A stretch of 64,000 nucleotides of DNA, from positions 2,232,001-2,296,000 of the forward strand of contig NZ_CP066149.1 in NCBI RefSeq assembly GCF_023206395.1, given 5' to 3'. Below are positions 37,515 through 47,992 of the stretch, one piece after another. Every line of letters starts with the position of its first letter. Positions within the stretch are counted from its first letter, which is position 1. The translations under genes and the position numbers were made by a program. A model generated the notes under the pieces. That model saw only the letters and a program-made list of their open reading frames with translations. It was not told the origin of the DNA and ran no database searches. The DNA comes from Vibrio sp. ED004 (lineage in GTDB: Bacteria > Pseudomonadota > Gammaproteobacteria > Enterobacterales > Vibrionaceae).

Positions 37515-39032
37515 ATGGAAACCGAGATAGAACTGAAGTTTTTTGTTTCTCCTGATTTTTCAGAGACTTTGCGCAATAAAATTGCTGAAACTAAAGTACT
37601 TCAGCACAGTTGTCGCGAGCTAGGTAACATCTACTTTGACACCCCTGACAACTGGCTACGTAAGCACGATACAGGCTTGCGCATTCGACGCTTTGATGAC
37701 GTATTTGTACAAACCGTAAAGACCGCAGGACGTGTCGTTGCTGGCTTGCATCAAAGGCCGGAATACAACGCTGAGCATGACAGCAATGAGCCTAAGCTCG
37801 CCCTGCACCCAGAAGATATCTGGCCAGCAGGTAAAGACATCGAAACGCTGCAAGCTGAGCTCACACCTCTGTTCTCTACTAACTTCACGCGAGAGCAGTG
37901 GTTGATTGGTATGCCTGATGGTAGCCAAGTTGAAGTGGCTTTTGACCAAGGCTTTGTTGAATCTGGCGACCAGCAAGAGCCAATTTGCGAAGTCGAACTA
38001 GAACTTAAATCCGGTCAAACCGATGCCCTATTTACACTGTCTCGTCAATTCTGCGAGCAAGGTGGCATGCGCCTAGGTAACCTCAGCAAAGCAGCTAAGG
38101 GTTACCGTCTTGCTCAAGGTTATCAAGGAGATGAAGTTACTCCTTTGACCTTAGTTGATACTGACAAAAGTGATACCGTTGAATCGTGTTTCATTCAATC
38201 TTTAGAGCATGCTCTCGCTCATTGGCATTATCACGAGCAGATTTTTACTGAGCGTCAGTCGATTGAAGCGTTGCATGAGATCAGTCACTCGCTGAGTTTT
38301 ATTCGCCAAACCTTCACTATCTATGGCGGCATTGTTCCAAGACGAGCAAGTGCGATTTTACGCCAAGAGCTAAAGTGGCTTGAGCAAGAGCTTGAGTGGC
38401 TAAAAAGCTATGACCACTTCGAAGATTTGCTGGAAGATAAAGGCCATGTGCTGCGTAAACTCGATGCGCGTAAGTTCTTGGTGGCTGAGCTGAAAGAGAT
38501 GCAAGAGCAACTTCCAGATCGTGAAGACTTGCTTACTTTGCTGAGTTCGGCTCGTTACACCGGTTTATTGCTCGACCTGAGCCGTTGGATCCTGTCTCGT
38601 GGTTGGCAGCCTTTCCTCGACGAAAAAGCGCGTGAGCAAATGGCTCGTGGTATCGAATGGTTTTCGGTGAAGCAGCTTGATCGCACATGGGCGGACTTGA
38701 TGGAAGCTTTCCCACCTGAACGTGTGATGACCAGCCAAGCCTATATTGATCAGCAATATCGTTTGATGCGCAATCTATACTCAGGTGTAGGTTTCGCGAG
38801 CTTGTATGACGATGAAGAGCGCAACAGCTTCCGTTTACCTTGGGCTGACATGGTACAAGGTATTGATGACTTGCTGGCACTTAAAACATTAGAGCCGTTA
38901 ACTGAGAAGTTAGAAGGCGATGAGAAGGTTCAGCTAGAGCGTTGGTTGGCTCGTCAAGAGGTCTCTATCCTGCATGCGATGGAACAGACACGTCAAATCA
39001 GTGTAGAGGTTGAGCCATACTGGCAAGACTAA
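37515..39032 (+). CDS. ygiF: CYTH-CHAD protein, inorganic triphosphatase YgiF type
   Basis: A 505-residue cytoplasmic protein. The N-terminal CYTH domain (about 1-200) carries the tunnel motif EIELK at residues 4-8 and later charged strands (ICEVELELKSG) typical of triphosphate tunnel metalloenzymes; the E. coli homologue hydrolyses inorganic triphosphate. The C-terminal CHAD domain (about 215-490) is helical with conserved His, Arg and Lys and is associated with polyphosphate. GAAAGGTATAACT precedes the ATG. In E. coli ygiF is directly followed by glnE; here a group II intron, a channel gene and a chemoreceptor gene separate them. Confidence 0.88.
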   Translation: METEIELKFFVSPDFSETLRNKIAETKVLQHSCRELGNIYFDTPDNWLRKHDTGLRIRRFDDVFVQTVKTAGRVVAGLHQRPEYNAEHDSNEPKLALHPEDIWPAGKDIETLQAELTPLFSTNFTREQWLIGMPDGSQVEVAFDQGFVESGDQQEPICEVELELKSGQTDALFTLSRQFCEQGGMRLGNLSKAAKGYRLAQGYQGDEVTPLTLVDTDKSDTVESCFIQSLEHALAHWHYHEQIFTERQSIEALHEISHSLSFIRQTFTIYGGIVPRRASAILRQELKWLEQELEWLKSYDHFEDLLEDKGHVLRKLDARKFLVAELKEMQEQLPDREDLLTLLSSARYTGLLLDLSRWILSRGWQPFLDEKAREQMARGIEWFSVKQLDRTWADLMEAFPPERVMTSQAYIDQQYRLMRNLYSGVGFASLYDDEERNSFRLPWADMVQGIDDLLALKTLEPLTEKLEGDEKVQLERWLARQEVSILHAMEQTRQISVEVEPYWQD

Positions 39033-39066
39033 CCTCAACACCAGTATCAATATAACCATGAATTTG

Positions 39067-39093
39067 AAAATAGGGCTTCGGCCCTATTTTTTT
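39067..39093. terminator. ygiF terminator, also likely the original end of the K+ channel gene
   Basis: AAAATAGGGC-TTCG-GCCCTATTTT stem with a tetraloop followed by T's to 39093. The group II intron begins directly after the T-run. Read on the minus strand the stem contains TAG, which falls in the channel frame when the intron is removed. Confidence 0.85.
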
Positions 39094-39829
39094 GTTTGCC
39101 CAGCGAAGCTGGCAAACCCGTTAGGTTGAAAGAAACCTGAATCACCCCGACTGAGGGGAAGATAATCCGAATCGCAAGGGCGTTGCTGGCTAACGGCAGG
39201 GTCTGAAGGAAGCGATAGGAAGTTAACAGTACACAACGCAAGTAAACCTGCTTCGGCAGTATAGGTGGGTAAGCGTCCGAAATAGCGCGAAGCCCTATAC
39301 TCAGTCAGACCTATGCTGTGCTTGAGGGTGGCATTGTTAACAGGGAGCCAGTGCAGTAACTGGGGAAGCCTGACACCACATCCAAAAGTCTGGAAGCACA
39401 AACTCGAAGCGAAAGCTAAGAGCTGTGTTGGTGCGAGGTGGCAGATGAATCCGTAGTAGTGAGTAAGGCTAAGCCCGAGAAGCCCAGTAATGGTGTGGAG
39501 GAGAAAACTTAGCTGACCATCAGCATCAAGTCTGATGGAGCACTGAAATGCCAAAAGCACTCAGTGCTGCGAAGGGAGGAAGTACACTTTAAGTCTGTGA
39601 TGAACAGATGTTTTTTTCAGTGATACCCAAACCGAATCGCTATCGGGGTATTCCTAGTTTGGTTGATTGTGGAAGCAAGATACTGAGCTAAGAAACCGTA
39701 TAGGGGAGTAACTCTGACACACTTCAGTAAATTGCCATTGAGCTAGAAGGCTGAATAGCAGAGAGAAATAACACCCACACTGGACATGAAACACTTGTCC
39801 CCACACAGCACACAACCCAAGGAGAGAAA

Positions 39830-41114
39830 GTGCGAGTTTATTACAGTTTATATGGTCATCTGCTCAACAAAGAGAGGCTGTATAAAGGGTTTAAAAAGGT
39901 AAAGAAAGCGAAAGGCGCGGCTGGAATAGATGAGCAGAGCCTGAGCGACTACGCCGAAAATCTGAGTGATAACCTCGATCAACTCCTCTCTGAACTCAAA
40001 ACCAAGCAATACAAACCTCAGCCAGTCAAACGAGTAGAGATACCCAAAGAAGACGGAGGGGTACGATTGCTTGGGATCCCAACCGTTAGGGACAGAGTTG
40101 TCCAACAAGCACTCAATGATATCCTCACCCCCATCTTCGAAGAGCAATTTCACCCATCAAGTTTTGGGTATAGACCGAATCGAAGTTGTCACGATGCAAT
40201 CAACAAATCCACGATGTTTATCCGCCGATACGGATTACAGCACGTCGTAGATATGGACTTGTCGAAGTGCTTTGACAAACTCGACCATGAGTTGATCCTC
40301 AAGAGCATCAGAAGGCGAGTCACAGATAGCAGCGTGTTAGAGCTGATAAAACAGTTTCTGAAAAGTGGCGTGATGATAGACGGTAGTTGGCAGGAGACAG
40401 AGCTAGGAAGTCCACAAGGTGGTGTTATCAGTCCTTTGATTGCCAATATCTACCTTGATGCGTTTCGATCAGGAAATGCGAAAGCGTGACCATAGGCTCG
40501 TTCGTTATGCGGATGACATACTCATCTTTTGTCGTAGCAAGGCAGGAGCAGAGAATGCCCTTGCACAAGCGACGAAGATCCTAGAAGGAGAGCTTAAACT
40601 CACAGTGAATCAGACGAAATCACATATAGCGCACAGCCGTGATGGCGTGAAGTTCTTAGGTGTAGAAATCGGGAGTCAATTTACCCGCATTCAAACTAAG
40701 AAACTGAAAGGGTTCAAAAGTAAGTTAAAGCGACTGACAAAGCGAGGGTGCGGTAAGCCACTTGAGCAAGTCATAAAAGCTTTAAACCCAGTGTTAAGAG
40801 GGTTCAGTCAATACTTCAGGATCACCAATAGCAGCAGAGAGTTCTCAAGGTTAGCAGGGTGGCTACGAAGAAGACTTCGTAGTATCCAGTTGAAACTTTG
40901 GAAGAAGCCTCAACGGTTACACCGAAGGTTAAAACAGTTAGGGTATAAGCCGCCGTTCCAACATATCTCAATGACAAGTTGGGTCAGTGCAGCGAGTCCC
41001 CTATCAAGCTATGCGATGCCAAATCAATGGTTTAATGACCAAGGGTTGGTAAATCTTGGAACAATAAGGACAGGGCATGTGTTCAGCCAATATGCTGAAT
41101 GGAAGTGTGCATGA
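39830..41114 (+). pseudogene. ltrA: Group II intron reverse transcriptase/maturase with one frameshift
   Basis: About 427 codons when the frame is joined, normal for an RT-X maturase without an endonuclease domain. The first part (39830-40489) starts at GTG after AAGGAGAG and holds RT blocks: GIDEQSLSDY, VRLLGIPTVRDRVVQQAL, SFGYRPNRSCHDA, DMDLSKCFDKLDH and SPQGGVISPLIANIYLD. The second part (to 41114) continues DQEMRKRDHRLVRYADD with the catalytic YADD, then thumb and domain X (GFSQYFRIT, LRSIQLKLWKKPQ). One extra C in GCGTTTCGATCAGG near 40462 shifts the frame by +1. Its stop TGA overlaps the first bases of domain V. Activity would need frameshifting or a helper. Confidence 0.85.
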
Positions 41115-41923
41115 GCCGTATACGAGGTCCGTACGTACGGTTCTGTGAGAGGGATGAGGCGGTAACGCCTCACCCTACTCGATGTTTGTTTTTCCAAAGC
41201 GTCTAGCCGTTCAAGTATCACTTGCTGCTGTTCTAAAATCTTATCTAACTTGCGCTCTTTGTTTTCTCGTTGCTGATTTTGAAGATCAGTCGGAGAGGTA
41301 ATCAGATAAGTAATCAAACCTGAAATCATACCGAATACACCTACTCCACAGATGATCACCATCGAAGCCACTAACTGACCCGAAGTTGTCACTGGGTAAT
41401 GGTCTCTATAGCCCACAGTACTGATGGTCACAAACGCCCACCATAAAGCATCATGACCCGTAGTGATGTTGGCATTGGGAGCTTTGTGCTCTAACAGCAA
41501 GATCGTGCCAGCGCCGATAGTCAGCAAAATCACCAATAGCAGAATGATCGAGGCGAAGGTGGTCTCTTTACGATTACGAAACAGCTCTCTGAATACTCGT
41601 TTACTTGAACGCAAAACGAGGATGACACGCAGGATCTGAAAAATGCGAGCGAAACGAAGCGGTTCGACCATAGGGATGCTTGCTAAGAAATCGATCCAGT
41701 GTACTTTTAGGTATTCTTTCTTGTTTTGTGATCTGAATAGATCAATCGTGAGCTGAAAAAGAAAAACACTACAGATTATAAAATCGAGGCCGATAAGGAC
41801 TTGTTTCGATTCTTTATCAATCGGCGCAAACAACAAGCCAGAGATCACAAATAACGCTAAGAAAGAGAGAATCAGTGATAATAAGCTCATCGGCTTGGTT
41901 GTGTCTTTGATACTATTTAACAT
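41024..41923 (-). CDS. Voltage-gated K+ channel-like protein, C-terminus replaced by antisense intron sequence
   Basis: The host-encoded part (41184-41923, about 247 residues) has six membrane segments: S1-S3, an Arg-rich S4 (RFARIFQILRVILVLR, about 90-105), S5, pore helix and S6, then a coiled tail (LDKILEQQQVILERLDALEK). The filter reads TVGYRDHYPV, with Arg173 where K+ channels have Gly (GYGD). From residue 248 the frame is the reverse complement of intron domains VI and V and the maturase end, adding 52 foreign residues before a stop at 41024. Removing the intron in silico gives LEKQTKK and a stop inside the ygiF terminator. Because the intron is antisense, splicing cannot repair this mRNA. 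The channel may still fold, since pore and sensor are upstream of the change. Confidence 0.82.
   Translation of the reverse strand: MLNSIKDTTKPMSLLSLILSFLALFVISGLLFAPIDKESKQVLIGLDFIICSVFLFQLTIDLFRSQNKKEYLKVHWIDFLASIPMVEPLRFARIFQILRVILVLRSSKRVFRELFRNRKETTFASIILLLVILLTIGAGTILLLEHKAPNANITTGHDALWWAFVTISTVGYRDHYPVTTSGQLVASMVIICGVGVFGMISGLITYLITSPTDLQNQQRENKERKLDKILEQQQVILERLDALEKQTSSRVRRYRLIPLTEPYVRTSYTAHAHFHSAYWLNTCPVLIVPRFTNPWSLNH
41113..41183 (+). ncRNA. Group II intron domains V and VI
   Basis: Domain V (41113-41146) has the conserved GAGCCGTA strand, an internal bulge and TACGGTTC. Domain VI (about 41147-41180) is a GC-rich hairpin closed by GTAA with the branch-point region near its base. 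These are the catalytic core and branch-site parts of the ribozyme. Confidence 0.8.
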
Positions 41924-42020
41924 TCATACGAGGCTCAAAATAAATCGCGAACTGTGACTCCAATAGCCATCTCGCGGATATAGAAGCCATCAATATATAA
42001 GAGTTAATGGAGAACTGACA

Positions 42021-43277
42021 ATGACTAAACTGTCATTCAAGCCGTGGGAAAGGGTAATCTCTGACGTTCGTCTCGTTCCAAAAATGGTCATGCTGATGAT
42101 ATTCAGCACTATCTTGATCATTTCGAAGCAGTTATGGGACGCGAGCACGTTTTACGATTCATTACTTGCAGTAACGAACAATGCGCAAGTTGCACAGCAG
42201 CATTACGAGACTTACCTAGTTCAAGTGGTTTGGCAAACAGCCTTGATGATCATTGTGTTTGTGGTTCTTCTATTAGCAGCGGCGCGAGTGATGCTGCGCC
42301 AAACTCAATATCTAAGCGATGCAATCAAAACCATGGCAGACAAGAACCTGTCAGTGCCAATTCACATGGATTGTAAAGATGAATACGGCGATGTGGCACG
42401 AGAGCTTGAGAAAACACGAGTTCAACTGCATGACATGGTTAAAGCTCAGGTTGCATCCTCAGATGAATTGTTTGCCTTGACAGAAGTGATGACCATCAGC
42501 ATGTCTGAAACCAAAGAGTCGGCGCAAGAAGAGTTTAACGAGATCGATCAGCTGGCAACGGCAATGAGCGAGATGACCTCTACGGTTCAAACGGTTGCTG
42601 AACATGCACAAAGTGCTTCTTCTCTAACAGAGCAGGCATCAGGTCAAGCGTTGACTGGGCAGAAGTTCGTTCAGGGTTCTGTGTCTAAGATGAGTGAACT
42701 GTCTTCTGATATCGCAGCTTCAGCGGCAGCAGTTAACCAAGTTGAAGAGCGTGTTGACTCAATCGGTAGCGTTGTTGGCACTATCCAAGGCATTTCAGAA
42801 CAAACCAACTTACTGGCACTAAACGCAGCGATTGAAGCGGCGCGTGCTGGTGAAGCGGGTCGTGGTTTTGCGGTTGTTGCTGATGAGGTTCGTAACCTTG
42901 CACAGCGTACGCAACAAGCGACGGTAGAAATTCAAGACATGATCAGCCATCTACAAAGTAGTGCGAACTCGGCTGTAGAGTTGATGGAAAAGAGTGTTGT
43001 GGAAGCGGCCGAAGGTGTTGATCTGGTGACCAACGCTGGTTCTGAGCTAGATGGTATCGTAAGCCAAGTAAACCAAATCAATGATATGAACTTCCAAATC
43101 GCAACCGCTGCAGGCCAACAGAGCAGCGTTGCGGAAGAGATGAGTGTGAACCTAACCAATGTTAGAGAGCTGGTTGAAGCTTCTGTTGTCGTGGTTGGCG
43201 AGCTTCTAGAAACTTCTCAACTAATGGAAAGCAACGCGCAAGAACTCGACGGTAAGATTAAGCAATTCAAGGTCTAG
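42021..43277 (+). CDS. Methyl-accepting chemotaxis protein with small periplasmic loop
   Basis: A 418-residue chemoreceptor. Two membrane helices (about 20-40 and 70-90) enclose only some 30 periplasmic residues, so it has no room for a usual ligand-binding domain. A HAMP-like stretch (about 92-145) and the cytoplasmic coiled-coil signalling domain follow, with the hairpin tip [20 protein letters not shown] and the CheA/CheW contact region [18 protein letters not shown]. It probably senses membrane or cytoplasmic conditions. It matches the V. cholerae VC2439 position just before glnE. A strong terminator follows. Confidence 0.9.
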   Translation: MTKLSFKPWERVISDVRLVPKMVMLMIFSTILIISKQLWDASTFYDSLLAVTNNAQVAQQHYETYLVQVVWQTALMIIVFVVLLLAAARVMLRQTQYLSDAIKTMADKNLSVPIHMDCKDEYGDVARELEKTRVQLHDMVKAQVASSDELFALTEVMTISMSETKESAQEEFNEIDQLATAMSEMTSTVQTVAEHAQSASSLTEQASGQALTGQKFVQGSVSKMSELSSDIAASAAAVNQVEERVDSIGSVVGTIQGISEQTNLLALNAAIEAARAGEAGRGFAVVADEVRNLAQRTQQATVEIQDMISHLQSSANSAVELMEKSVVEAAEGVDLVTNAGSELDGIVSQVNQINDMNFQIATAAGQQSSVAEEMSVNLTNVRELVEASVVVVGELLETSQLMESNAQELDGKIKQFKV

Positions 43278-43350
43278 CTTTAAGCTCCAAATCCTTGTTG
43301 CTAGAGCCTACTTTCTAAAGAGAAAGGCTTAACTCGATAAGTTCACTGAT

Positions 43351-43383
43351 AAACGCCCACATTGCTAATGTGGGCGTTTTTTA
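43351..43383 (+). terminator. Terminator after the chemoreceptor gene
   Basis: AAACGCCCACATT pairs perfectly with AATGTGGGCGTTT across GCT, then a T-run. Confidence 0.93.
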
Positions 43384-43486
43384 TTGGCGTAACTTTGGTA
43401 TAACTTAGCTTTAGTTTTAAAACTCGCTATTGAAGACTCGAACTGATACCCGAACGTTCGTCGCGCAGCTTATACAAGGAAGAAAC

Positions 43487-46336
43487 ATGCCATTGCCTTC
43501 TCAACTCGTCACTCACTCACAGTCTGCTTTTGAGCAATTGCTAGAGCATCAAAGTGAAGCCATTAGTACTTGGTCTGAGCCACTTATTGAAGATCTCAAA
43601 CATGTATTAGGCTTGAGCTGTTTTGTGGGGGATTGTTTACAACGCGACACGATCTTATCCACGACCTTACCGGAGATGTTGGCATGCGAAGAGCGTGCAG
43701 AAGGGTATCGTGGACGATTGGCTGAATTACTTTCTGGTTGTGCTGATGAGATGAGCGGTCAGCGTGTGTTGCGCCAATTCCGCAACCGAGAAATGACCTA
43801 TATTGCGTGGCGTGACTTCATGAGGGCTTGGGAGTTAGAACAAAGCTTGAATCATCTATCGATGCTGGCTGAGGCGATGATCTTCGAGACCTATCAATGG
43901 CAGTACGATATTTGTTGTAAAGAGTGGGGCACACCATGCAATGAACAAGGCGAAGCGCAGCCGATGCTTATTATTGGCATGGGTAAGCTAGGTGGCGGTG
44001 AGCTCAATTTTTCTTCCGATATCGACTTGATTTTTGCTTACCCTGAGAACGGTGAAACCCAAGGCGCTAGACGCAGTATTGCCAATGCGCAGTTCTTCAC
44101 GCGTTTAGGGCAACGTATTATTAAGGCGCTGGATCAACAAACCTTTGATGGGTTCTGTTATCGCGTCGACATGCGCCTGCGCCCATTTGGTGAGAGTGGT
44201 CCATTGGTAATGAGCTACGCCGCACTGGAAGATTACTACCAAGAACAAGGGCGTGATTGGGAGCGCTATGCCATGGTTAAAGCGCGGGTGATGGGTAGCG
44301 AAATGTACCCTGAATATCAAGAGCTTCGCCAGATGCTGCGCCCGTTTGTCTTCCGTCGTTATATCGATTTTAGTGCGATTCAATCTTTGCGTCGTATGAA
44401 GTCGATGATCAGCAGCGAAGTGCGCCGTCGTGGTTTATCAAACAATATCAAGCTAGGTTCTGGTGGTATTCGTGAGGTTGAGTTTATTGCGCAAGTTTTC
44501 CAATTGATCCGTGGTGGGCGTGAACCTAGCCTACGTGGCCGAGGGTTGCTGGAAACCCTAGCGGCAATCGAGTCACTGCATTTACTAGAGTCAGAAGAGG
44601 TAGGTCATCTGCGTGATGCTTACCTGTTCTTACGTCGTCTTGAAAACCTACTGCAAGCTATGGCTGATAAACAAACTCAAACCCTGCCTGATGGGGAGTT
44701 CGAACAACTGCAACTCGCGGTTGCGATGCAGTTTTCTGATTGGGAAAGTTTGATTACCGCAACTCGCGCTCACATGGCTAATGTACACACCGTGTTTGAA
44801 GACCTGATTGGGGTTGATGAAGAAGACGCAAATCCTATTGCGAGTCACTTTAGTGAATTGTGGGATATGGCGCATAAGCCGGACGTCATTGAGCATGTGC
44901 TAGAGCATGATATTGCTATCGCCAACCCACCAGAGGCGGCGAAAACTATCATCCAGTTTAAAGCAGACTTGGCGAAGAAGACTCTGGGCCCACGAGGACG
45001 TGAAGTTCTCAATCGACTGATGCCAAAAGTCTTTCAAGCTTTGTATACCGCTAAGGATGCAGAGTTTGGCTTGTCTCGAGTGCTTCATCTACTGCATAAA
45101 ATCGTTACACGTACCACTTACCTAGAGCTATTGGACGAACACCCTGCCGCGCTGACTCAGCTTGTGCGTTTATGTACCGCTAGCCCAATGATCTCGGAGC
45201 AGCTTGGTCGCTATCCGATTCTATTAGATGAACTTATTGATCCTCAACAGCTCTATAACCCAGTGCCGCTCGAGTCTTACAAGACGGAACTGCGTGATTA
45301 TCTTGCACGTATTCCTGAAGACGATATGGAGCAGCAGATGGAAGGTCTGCGTCAGTTCAAACAGACCTGCATTTTGAGAATAGCCGCAGCTGATATTGCG
45401 GGCGTACTGCCTGTGATGAAGGTCAGCGATCACCTTACTTACTTGGCCGAGGCGATTGTTGAGGCGGGTGTTAACCAGGCTTGGCTGCAGGTGTTGGCTA
45501 AATTCGGTGGACCGACTCATGTGAAAGATCGTGAAGGTCGCGGTTTTGCGGTTGTTGGTTACGGCAAGGTCGGAGGTTGGGAGCTTGGCTACAACTCAGA
45601 TCTCGATATTGTGTTTATGCACGACTGCCCAGTACACATCTATACTGATGGTAAGAAAGAGATCGATGGACGCCAATTTTACCTGAGATTGGCTCAGCGT
45701 CTTATTCATATTTTCTCGACCAGAACCGCTTCTGGGATTTTGTATGAAGTTGATACTCGCCTGCGTCCTTCGGGCGCTTCCGGTTTGTTAGTTAGCCCAA
45801 CCGATGCCTTTGATGAGTACCAGCATAATGACGCGTGGACATGGGAGCATCAAGCACTGACTCGCGCTCGTATGATTTATGGTGATGATCTGTTAGCGTC
45901 TGCGTTCAATAAGACACGTCATGATGTGTTGTGCTTGGCTCGTGATGAAGCCACGCTTAAAAAATCTGTTGTGGATATGCGTGAAAAAATGCGCGGTCAT
46001 CTTGGCGGTAAAAAAGCCGATCGATTCATGCTTAAACAAGATGCGGGTGGTATTACCGATGTTGAGTTCTTGGCTCAATACTTAGTACTGCGATACAGCA
46101 ATGAAAAGCCTAAACTGACTCGCTGGTGTGACAATGTACGAATCTTTGAAAGCTTGTTATCACAAGGAATCATGGACGAGCAACAAGGCATGGCATTGAC
46201 CAACGCCTATACAACGCTAAGGGATGAAATTCATCACCGCAATCTACTCAACCTAGATGCGGATGTGGCGATTGATAAGTTCGAAATGGAAAGAGAACAT
46301 GTAGTTCAAGCTTGGAAGCAGTGGATGGAAGCATAA
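43487..46336 (+). CDS. glnE: Bifunctional glutamine synthetase adenylyltransferase/deadenylase
   Basis: A 949-residue enzyme that adenylylates and de-adenylylates glutamine synthetase in response to PII and glutamine. Two nucleotidyltransferase domains are visible: the deadenylylase half with [20 protein letters not shown] and the adenylylase half with [20 protein letters not shown]. Both have DxD metal sites and the following [12 protein letters not shown] or [12 protein letters not shown] loop. ATG 43487 ([11 protein letters not shown]) has AAGGAAG upstream; the frame extends 19 codons further without a ribosome site. E. coli GlnE has 946 residues. hldE follows after 120 bases. Confidence 0.95.
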   Translation: MPLPSQLVTHSQSAFEQLLEHQSEAISTWSEPLIEDLKHVLGLSCFVGDCLQRDTILSTTLPEMLACEERAEGYRGRLAELLSGCADEMSGQRVLRQFRNREMTYIAWRDFMRAWELEQSLNHLSMLAEAMIFETYQWQYDICCKEWGTPCNEQGEAQPMLIIGMGKLGGGELNFSSDIDLIFAYPENGETQGARRSIANAQFFTRLGQRIIKALDQQTFDGFCYRVDMRLRPFGESGPLVMSYAALEDYYQEQGRDWERYAMVKARVMGSEMYPEYQELRQMLRPFVFRRYIDFSAIQSLRRMKSMISSEVRRRGLSNNIKLGSGGIREVEFIAQVFQLIRGGREPSLRGRGLLETLAAIESLHLLESEEVGHLRDAYLFLRRLENLLQAMADKQTQTLPDGEFEQLQLAVAMQFSDWESLITATRAHMANVHTVFEDLIGVDEEDANPIASHFSELWDMAHKPDVIEHVLEHDIAIANPPEAAKTIIQFKADLAKKTLGPRGREVLNRLMPKVFQALYTAKDAEFGLSRVLHLLHKIVTRTTYLELLDEHPAALTQLVRLCTASPMISEQLGRYPILLDELIDPQQLYNPVPLESYKTELRDYLARIPEDDMEQQMEGLRQFKQTCILRIAAADIAGVLPVMKVSDHLTYLAEAIVEAGVNQAWLQVLAKFGGPTHVKDREGRGFAVVGYGKVGGWELGYNSDLDIVFMHDCPVHIYTDGKKEIDGRQFYLRLAQRLIHIFSTRTASGILYEVDTRLRPSGASGLLVSPTDAFDEYQHNDAWTWEHQALTRARMIYGDDLLASAFNKTRHDVLCLARDEATLKKSVVDMREKMRGHLGGKKADRFMLKQDAGGITDVEFLAQYLVLRYSNEKPKLTRWCDNVRIFESLLSQGIMDEQQGMALTNAYTTLRDEIHHRNLLNLDADVAIDKFEMEREHVVQAWKQWMEA

Positions 46337-46456
46337 GTTGTCTTTTGCTTATCTATCACAGTGCCTATTGAGATAGGTTTTACTCATTTTTATATGGTTT
46401 AGCCACTGTAATCAGTGTGCTAGACTCTAGCCAGATTCGATTTTTGGAGTTCAACA

Positions 46457-47887
46457 ATGAAACCAATTCTACCTGACTACAGCCAATCAGGTGTTCTTAT
46501 TGTCGGTGACGTCATGCTTGATCGTTACTGGTATGGTCCAACTGGCCGTATTTCGCCAGAAGCACCTGTACCCGTTGTAAAAGTAGAAAATAACGAAGAG
46601 CGTCCTGGTGGTGCTGCCAACGTTGCAATGAACATTGCCTCTCTTGGTGGTCATGCTCATGTTGTTGGTTTAACTGGTAAAGATGAACCAGCTGAGGTGT
46701 TAAAAAATACCTTGGGCGCACTTAAGGTTAAGTGTGATTTCGTTGAGCTAGAAGACTACCCAACGATCACTAAGCTGCGTGTGATGAGCCGTGGTCAACA
46801 GTTGATCCGTCTTGATTTTGAAGACAAATTTGAAAACACCGATCCTGAATTGGTTTTGTCTCGCATGGAACAAGCGCTTCCTAATGTTCGCTCTGTAATC
46901 CTGTCAGATTACGCGAAAGGTGCGTTGGAGCATGTGCAGAGCTTTATTCAAAAAGCGCGTGCGGCTAACGTTCCTGTATTTATTGACCCGAAAGGTGCTG
47001 ATTTAGAACGTTATCGTGGTGCGACTCTGCTTACGCCAAACATGGCAGAGTTCGAGCTGGTGGCTGGTAAGGTTAAATCAGAAGAAGACCTTATCGAGAA
47101 AGGCATCGCTTTGATTGATAAGTATGACTTCGAAGCTTTGTTAGTGACTCGTAGTGAGCATGGTATGACGCTACTGCGTAAAGATCAGGCACCATTCCAT
47201 TTGCCAACTCAAGCGAAAGAAGTGTATGACGTGACGGGTGCTGGTGATACGGTTATCTCCGTTCTTGCTGCTTCTGTTGCTGCTGGTAAACCATTGGATG
47301 AAGCGTGTGCATTAGCAAATGCTGCCGCAGGCGTTGTGGTTGGTAAGTTGGGCACATCAACCTTGTCGACAATTGAATTAGCGGAAGCGATTCACGGTAG
47401 CCAAGATACAGACTATGGCGTGATCTCTGAAGCAGCACTGGTTGAAGCGGTGAAGCGTGCTCGTGCCAAAGGCGAGAAAGTGGTGATGACTAACGGCTGC
47501 TTTGATATTTTGCATGCTGGCCATGTTTCTTACATGAACCACGCTGCTGAATTAGGCGATCGTTTGATCGTTGCAGTGAATACTGACGATTCAGTGAAAC
47601 GCTTAAAAGGCCCAGGTCGCCCTGTGAACCCTACCGATCGTCGTATGGCCGTTTTGGCTGGTTTAGGCGCAGTTGATTGGGTTGTTCCGTTTTCTGAAGA
47701 TACGCCTCAACGTTTGATCTCTGAAGTGCTACCAAGCATTTTAGTGAAAGGTGGCGATTACAAACCTGAAGAGATAGCGGGTGGAGCGGAAGTGATTGCA
47801 GCTGGCGGTGAAGTGAAAGTGCTTAACTTTGAAGACGGTTGTTCTACTACTGAAATCATTAAAGCGATCAAAGGCGGTCGAGGTTAA
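46457..47887 (+). CDS. hldE: Bifunctional heptose-7-phosphate kinase / heptose-1-phosphate adenylyltransferase
   Basis: A 476-residue two-domain enzyme making ADP-heptose for the LPS inner core. The N-terminal ribokinase/PfkB domain (about 1-315) has [17 protein letters not shown] and the signature [15 protein letters not shown] with the catalytic Asp. The C-terminal cytidylyltransferase-like domain (about 340-476) has [16 protein letters not shown] with the HxGH site and the closing STTEIIKAI. The same gene follows glnE in E. coli. Confidence 0.96.
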   Translation: MKPILPDYSQSGVLIVGDVMLDRYWYGPTGRISPEAPVPVVKVENNEERPGGAANVAMNIASLGGHAHVVGLTGKDEPAEVLKNTLGALKVKCDFVELEDYPTITKLRVMSRGQQLIRLDFEDKFENTDPELVLSRMEQALPNVRSVILSDYAKGALEHVQSFIQKARAANVPVFIDPKGADLERYRGATLLTPNMAEFELVAGKVKSEEDLIEKGIALIDKYDFEALLVTRSEHGMTLLRKDQAPFHLPTQAKEVYDVTGAGDTVISVLAASVAAGKPLDEACALANAAAGVVVGKLGTSTLSTIELAEAIHGSQDTDYGVISEAALVEAVKRARAKGEKVVMTNGCFDILHAGHVSYMNHAAELGDRLIVAVNTDDSVKRLKGPGRPVNPTDRRMAVLAGLGAVDWVVPFSEDTPQRLISEVLPSILVKGGDYKPEEIAGGAEVIAAGGEVKVLNFEDGCSTTEIIKAIKGGRG

Positions 47888-47934
47888 CGTTTTGCCTTTT
47901 AGCTCGAAACTTCACAGTTAGCTCTAGAACAGAT

Positions 47935-47968
47935 AATAAAAATGCCGCTCAATGAGCGGCATTTTTGT
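47935..47968. terminator. Bidirectional terminator between hldE and tolC
   Basis: AAAAATGCCGCTC pairs perfectly with GAGCGGCATTTTT across AAT. Confidence 0.93.
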
Positions 47969-47992
47969 AACTGTAACGTAAGCTATTCTGAA

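Larger units (their letters stand above)
39094..41183 (+). mobile_element. Group II intron with maturase ORF, inserted at a terminator
   Basis: About 2.09 kb. The 736 bases before the reverse transcriptase (39094-39829) contain no gene but are full of short stems and carry the AGTAGTGAGTAAGGC/GAAGCCC stretch typical of group II ribozyme domains I-III. The maturase lies in domain IV. Domain V (GAGCCGTA ... TACGGTTC) and domain VI (GGATGAGGCG-GTAA-CGCCTCACCC) follow, and the end CTACTCGAT is typical of bacterial group II introns. The 5' end (GTTTGCCC) is inferred from the point where the T-run stops and from the joined exon frame; it lacks a textbook GTGYG. Position after a terminator resembles the habit of bacterial class C introns, but the class was not confirmed. 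Confidence 0.82.

Noticed and set aside
38533..38880. Minus-strand frame of 115 codons in ygiF
   Set aside because: It is antisense to the CHAD domain, with no ribosome site or family resemblance.
39084..39560. Minus-strand frame of 158 codons opposite the intron 5' domains
   Set aside because: It is antisense to structured ribozyme sequence and has no protein-like composition.
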